This document shows, in pieces, positions 6,235-8,484 of a stretch of 8,484 nt of DNA. This DNA is from Bacillota bacterium (GTDB taxonomy: Bacteria; Bacillota; Clostridia; Christensenellales; Pumilibacteraceae): NCBI GenBank assembly GCA_009787685.1, contig WQSV01000051.1, forward strand, positions 1 to 8,484, given 5' to 3'. Under the pieces are notes generated by a model. It searched no databases, had not been told where the DNA came from, and was given only the letters and a program-made list of their open reading frames with translations. Both the position numbers and the translations under genes were made by a program. Numbering within the stretch: the stretch's first letter is position 1; each line of letters starts with the position of its first letter.

Positions 6235-7761
6235 TTAGTTGACATGTCTGTCGAGGTCTCTTTGAAAGTTTAGGTTTGCTGTGTTTAAGAGTCCTTGAAG
6301 GTTATCTCTGTTTCTGTTGTGATTTTGGAAGACTGCGCGAACAGCAATTCCCATGTGACGATACATATCTTGAGCAATCATAGGCTCCTCTGCTCTTATC
6401 ATCGGCTCATGTCCTTCTTGTCCTAAAAGACGATTGAAGAAGCTGTCGAAGTAATACATGTTGACGTTAATTGCACCCTGTCTTGTTACGCCTTGTCTGT
6501 TTGTGAATTCACGCTCTCTTTCAATGTAATCCATCATTGAGTTGAATGCTGGATTAGTCCAAGGACGAATCGTTGGAGTCACTGCAAAACCTCTGTTGTC
6601 AGCATATTCAAAACCCTCAATCAAGGCGCTACGAGAATGTTCACTGTCGATTGGCGCTCTTCCCATGAATTCAAGGAACTTTAGTGCCCCCCTAACTTGA
6701 GCGTCAGATGCTCTGTTTGAGAACATGAAACCAACACCACCAAATAGCGCGCTTGCTTCGACTCCGCTGACGCTTGGCATTGGAACGAGAGCGAGGTGAT
6801 CCATAGTTAATGTCGCGTTTGGAGGAGCAATTCTGATTGGATTGTCAATGGCATCACTTCCAACGATTGCCATCGCTGAACGAGCGTTCAAGATATCCGC
6901 TGGCCATTGTCCATCATTTCTCATTTCTGGAACTGCACCGCCACTTGCTCTCATTAATTGAATCCATTCAAGAGCATCAACGACATAAGAGTCGTTAAGA
7001 TTTGCTGTCCAATTTCCGCCAGCAGTTGCTGGAGGGTTTTGAAGTCTGTCCGCACCAAAATTCCAAGCAATATTGCTCAAATGCCATCCCGCACCCGTTC
7101 CATCCGTTAGGATTGTCAATCCGTGTCTTCCATGCCAAGTATTGTTAACAGCAAGAGACCACTCTTTGAGTTCATCGAATGTTGTTGGGTAGTATGGAGT
7201 GCCATCAGCACGATACATTATTGCATTGCCACTTGCATCTCTTCTCAAAAGATTGACGTCTGGATCAGAAAGAATGCTGGTGTTCAAAAGCAGTCCTAGT
7301 CCATAGCCGTCTCTTGGGACTCCAAAAAGTTGGCCATTATGGGTTAAGATTTCTTGCATGTATGGGTTCATGTAGTTGGTCCAACCCATTGCATTGAATT
7401 GCTCTGTGATTGGTCTTATCCAGCCAGCATCAGCAAGTCTTCTTGGTTCAGTGAAATAAGCTTGAAAAATTGTTGGAACATTTCCAGCGTGAGCAAGAGT
7501 TCCAAATGTTCCCGGGTTAAAGTTAAAAGAAGATGGGACAATCATGTAGTCTGTGTTTTCTCTTTCAAATCTTTCTCTTCTCTCTTCAAAGATTTCCACT
7601 AGTTCTGGTTCAGATGCTGTTGGCCAAAGTCCCATTAGGACCCTAATTCTCCCCGTTTCTCTGCATCTTTCTGTGTGATCAAGTCCACCATCACAGCCTG
7701 TTAACATCAAGACTGGAAAAGCGAGCAATACGCACAACAAAAGTGTCATTAATTTTCTCAT
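6235..7761 (-). CDS. ABC transporter extracellular carbohydrate-binding lipoprotein (family 1 solute-binding protein)
   Basis: Captures the sugar outside the cell and delivers it to the MalF/MalG-like permeases. It has 508 residues. A signal peptide (1-22: basic MRK, hydrophobic core) ends in the lipobox LTGC with lipidated Cys23, so the protein is membrane-anchored. The body shows the family pattern: an N-terminal strand RIRVLMGLW, a FERENTDYMI block (about 69-78), a loop ending PTTFDELKEW, and a GGVGFMFSNRASD block typical of the second lobe. The start ATG at 7761 has AGGAG seven bases upstream. It is first in the operon, behind the promoter at 7829-7857. Odd feature: only 3 Lys but 40 Arg in the whole protein (2 Lys in the mature part), while the permeases, GH65 and acyltransferase are lysine-rich. 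A second Cys lies at 33, close to the lipidated one. The family is clear; the ligand is inferred only from the GH65 neighbour. Confidence 0.92.
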   Translation of the reverse strand: MRKLMTLLLCVLLAFPVLMLTGCDGGLDHTERCRETGRIRVLMGLWPTASEPELVEIFEERRERFERENTDYMIVPSSFNFNPGTFGTLAHAGNVPTIFQAYFTEPRRLADAGWIRPITEQFNAMGWTNYMNPYMQEILTHNGQLFGVPRDGYGLGLLLNTSILSDPDVNLLRRDASGNAIMYRADGTPYYPTTFDELKEWSLAVNNTWHGRHGLTILTDGTGAGWHLSNIAWNFGADRLQNPPATAGGNWTANLNDSYVVDALEWIQLMRASGGAVPEMRNDGQWPADILNARSAMAIVGSDAIDNPIRIAPPNATLTMDHLALVPMPSVSGVEASALFGGVGFMFSNRASDAQVRGALKFLEFMGRAPIDSEHSRSALIEGFEYADNRGFAVTPTIRPWTNPAFNSMMDYIEREREFTNRQGVTRQGAINVNMYYFDSFFNRLLGQEGHEPMIRAEEPMIAQDMYRHMGIAVRAVFQNHNRNRDNLQGLLNTANLNFQRDLDRHVN

Positions 7762-7768
7762 TTTTTAT

Positions 7769-7773
7769 CTCCT
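7769..7773 (-). promoter_or_regulatory. Ribosome binding site of the binding-protein gene
   Basis: AGGAG on the minus strand with seven bases to the ATG at 7761, in an A-rich leader. This is the strongest translation signal in the operon, in keeping with the high level a binding protein needs. Confidence 0.85.
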
Positions 7774-7828
7774 ATTTTCTTTTATATATATATTTTGTTC
7801 AAATACATATAAGTTTATTTATTAGAGT

Positions 7829-7857
7829 ATTTTATCACATGATTGAGAAGTTGTCAA
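7829..7857 (-). promoter_or_regulatory. Sigma-A-type promoter of the sugar operon
   Basis: On the minus strand the -35 box TTGACA (7857-7852) is a perfect match, the spacer is 17 bp, and the -10 box TAAAAT (7834-7829) matches five of six bases. A-rich DNA upstream could act as an UP element. Transcription would start near 7822, giving a leader of about 60 nt. No clear catabolite-control site or regulator palindrome was found over it. Confidence 0.85.
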
Positions 7858-8171
7858 GTAATTTTTGCAAGTGTGATTAATTTTTTTCCAAAGGTGCTAG
7901 ATTAGTTTGCATGGATATTTTTGTTGCGGAGTCAAAATATACTTGTTATCATTGCAAAAAATTTTGAGGGATTAGCTGTTGATAGTTAAAATTGTTTTTC
8001 AAATTGAAAATGCTTTTGTCATACATAAAAGGACGGGTATTGATTACTTTCGCATATCAGTCTAGGAGCAAAATTTTAAATTCTCTTAGTTCATTTCAAC
8101 ACGAAATGTCGAATTTTTTCTATTTTTGTCGTCATTAAGCGGTGGATACCAGCTAAATTGTTTTGCTTTCG
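7858..8171. other. AT-rich non-coding stretch
   Basis: No convincing gene on either strand. Small inverted repeats are present: TTTTCAA-A-TTGAAAA (7996-8010), a 7-bp stem with one G-T pair (8062-8068 with 8083-8089), and CATTTC/GAAATG (8092-8097 with 8103-8108). The part from about 8108 may be a worn copy of the repeat unit that follows. A short open frame at 8010-8138 is not supported. Confidence 0.5.
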
Positions 8172-8484
8172 CTTGCCAACAGTCTTCGACTGGTTTGACG
8201 GATTCCGCGTGTATTTGCACTCTCCGTCAATAAGGTTAAAAACCTTTACAAGGGTCTTCGACTGGTTTGTTGAGTCTGCTTACACTTGCACTCTCCGTAA
8301 AGATGGCTGAAAGCGCTTGTCAACTGTTTTCAACAGTTTTGTTGGAAACTGCTACTACATGGAACAATCTCAACAAAGGCATTGAAGACCTTTGTCAAGC
8401 ACTTTCAGTGCCTTTGTCGGAGATTGCTAATACTAGAACCACCCCAACAAACGGGTCGAAGACCCTTGTCAACAGTCTTCGACT
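8172..8484. repeat. Tandem array of 72-75-bp structured repeats, running off the window end
   Basis: Four full units and the start of a fifth are visible. Each opens with a short hairpin around a TTC loop: CAGTC/GACTG (8180-8192), GGGTC/GACTG (8252-8264, imperfect), CTGTT/AACAG (8324-8336), GCACT/AGTGC (8399-8411), CAGTC/GACT (8473-8484). Spacings are 72, 72, 75 and 74. A larger stem follows in each unit: 8195-8202 with 8223-8230, 8266-8274 with 8293-8301, 8338-8344 with 8371-8377, and 8413-8420 with 8444-8451. A third hairpin closes the unit, clearest as GGGTC-GAA-GACCC (8453-8465) and AAGGTT-AAA-AACCTT (8232-8246). Bases 8172-8191 match 8465-8484 at 19 of 20, and 8248-8271 is an inverted copy of 8446-8469 at 22 of 24. 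The units are therefore built of half-elements in alternating orientation, like BIME/REP clusters. No open frame of note crosses the array. Confidence 0.85.

Noticed and set aside
7911..7967. 18-codon open frame ending YTCYHCKKF, resembling half a zinc ribbon
   Set aside because: Too short, the AAGGTG upstream is about 14 bases from the ATG, and no continuation of a zinc-binding domain is found in other frames.
8010..8138. Short plus-strand open frame of 42 codons (or 32 from a TTG with AAAGGA upstream)
   Set aside because: Composition is that of random AT-rich DNA, there is no recognisable domain, and the better ribosome site serves only an internal TTG.
8306..8320. Catabolite-control (cre-like) site, TGAAAGCGCTTGTC
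   Set aside because: It matches the consensus at about 12 of 14 positions, but it is part of a repeat-unit hairpin about 450 bp upstream of the operon promoter, so chance is more likely.
8172..8484. CRISPR array
   Set aside because: The repeating units are diverged along their full length and share structure, not an identical 23-47-nt repeat with unique spacers; no cas gene is present.
8172..8484. Tandem tRNA genes or integron attC sites (units of about 73 nt with cloverleaf-like folds)
   Set aside because: Hairpin loops of three bases, no acceptor stem, no T-arm consensus and no anticodon arm rule out tRNA. There are no cassettes between units and no integrase or clear attC core sites.

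Overview
The window looks like a piece of a low-GC bacterial chromosome, most likely Bacillota (Firmicutes) or a close relative. The reasons are AT-rich intergenic DNA, lysine-rich cytoplasmic proteins, a consensus sigma-A-type promoter, a lipoprotein solute-binding protein and intrinsic terminators. TGA is used as a normal stop, at the end of the nucleosidase. Nothing in the sequence fixes the genus.

Layout. (1) Bases 1-596 (+) hold the 3' part of a 5'-methylthioadenosine/S-adenosylhomocysteine nucleosidase gene cut by the window edge. (2) Bases 597-825 are non-coding, with a very stable 25-bp hairpin and a bidirectional intrinsic terminator shared by the two convergent genes. (3) Bases 826-1566 (-) encode a PlsC-type acyltransferase with a lysine-rich N-terminal extension. 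(4) Bases 1778-7761 (-) form a carbohydrate uptake and phosphorolysis operon. In transcription order it is: lipoprotein substrate-binding protein (7761-6235), MalF-like permease (6019-5054), MalG-like permease (5054-4128, start overlapping the previous stop) and a GH65 disaccharide phosphorylase (4024-1778). (5) Bases 7762-8484 are non-coding. They carry the operon promoter (TTGACA-17 nt-TAAAAT) and, from about 8172 to the window end, a tandem array of 72-75-bp units that fold into three hairpins each.

How the genes work together. The binding protein catches an oligosaccharide (probably an alpha-linked glucose disaccharide, inferred from GH65) outside the membrane. The two permeases move it in, powered by an ATPase not encoded here, and the GH65 enzyme splits it with phosphate, probably to beta-glucose 1-phosphate plus glucose. 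No beta-phosphoglucomutase, ATPase or regulator gene is in the window. No clear terminator lies between the GH65 gene and the acyltransferase gene, so read-through is possible.

The least explained parts are the structured tandem array at the right edge, which shares a 13-nt motif with the hairpin region near base 700, the extreme lysine depletion of the binding protein (3 Lys against 40 Arg in 508 residues), and a perfect hairpin inside the start of the acyltransferase reading frame.
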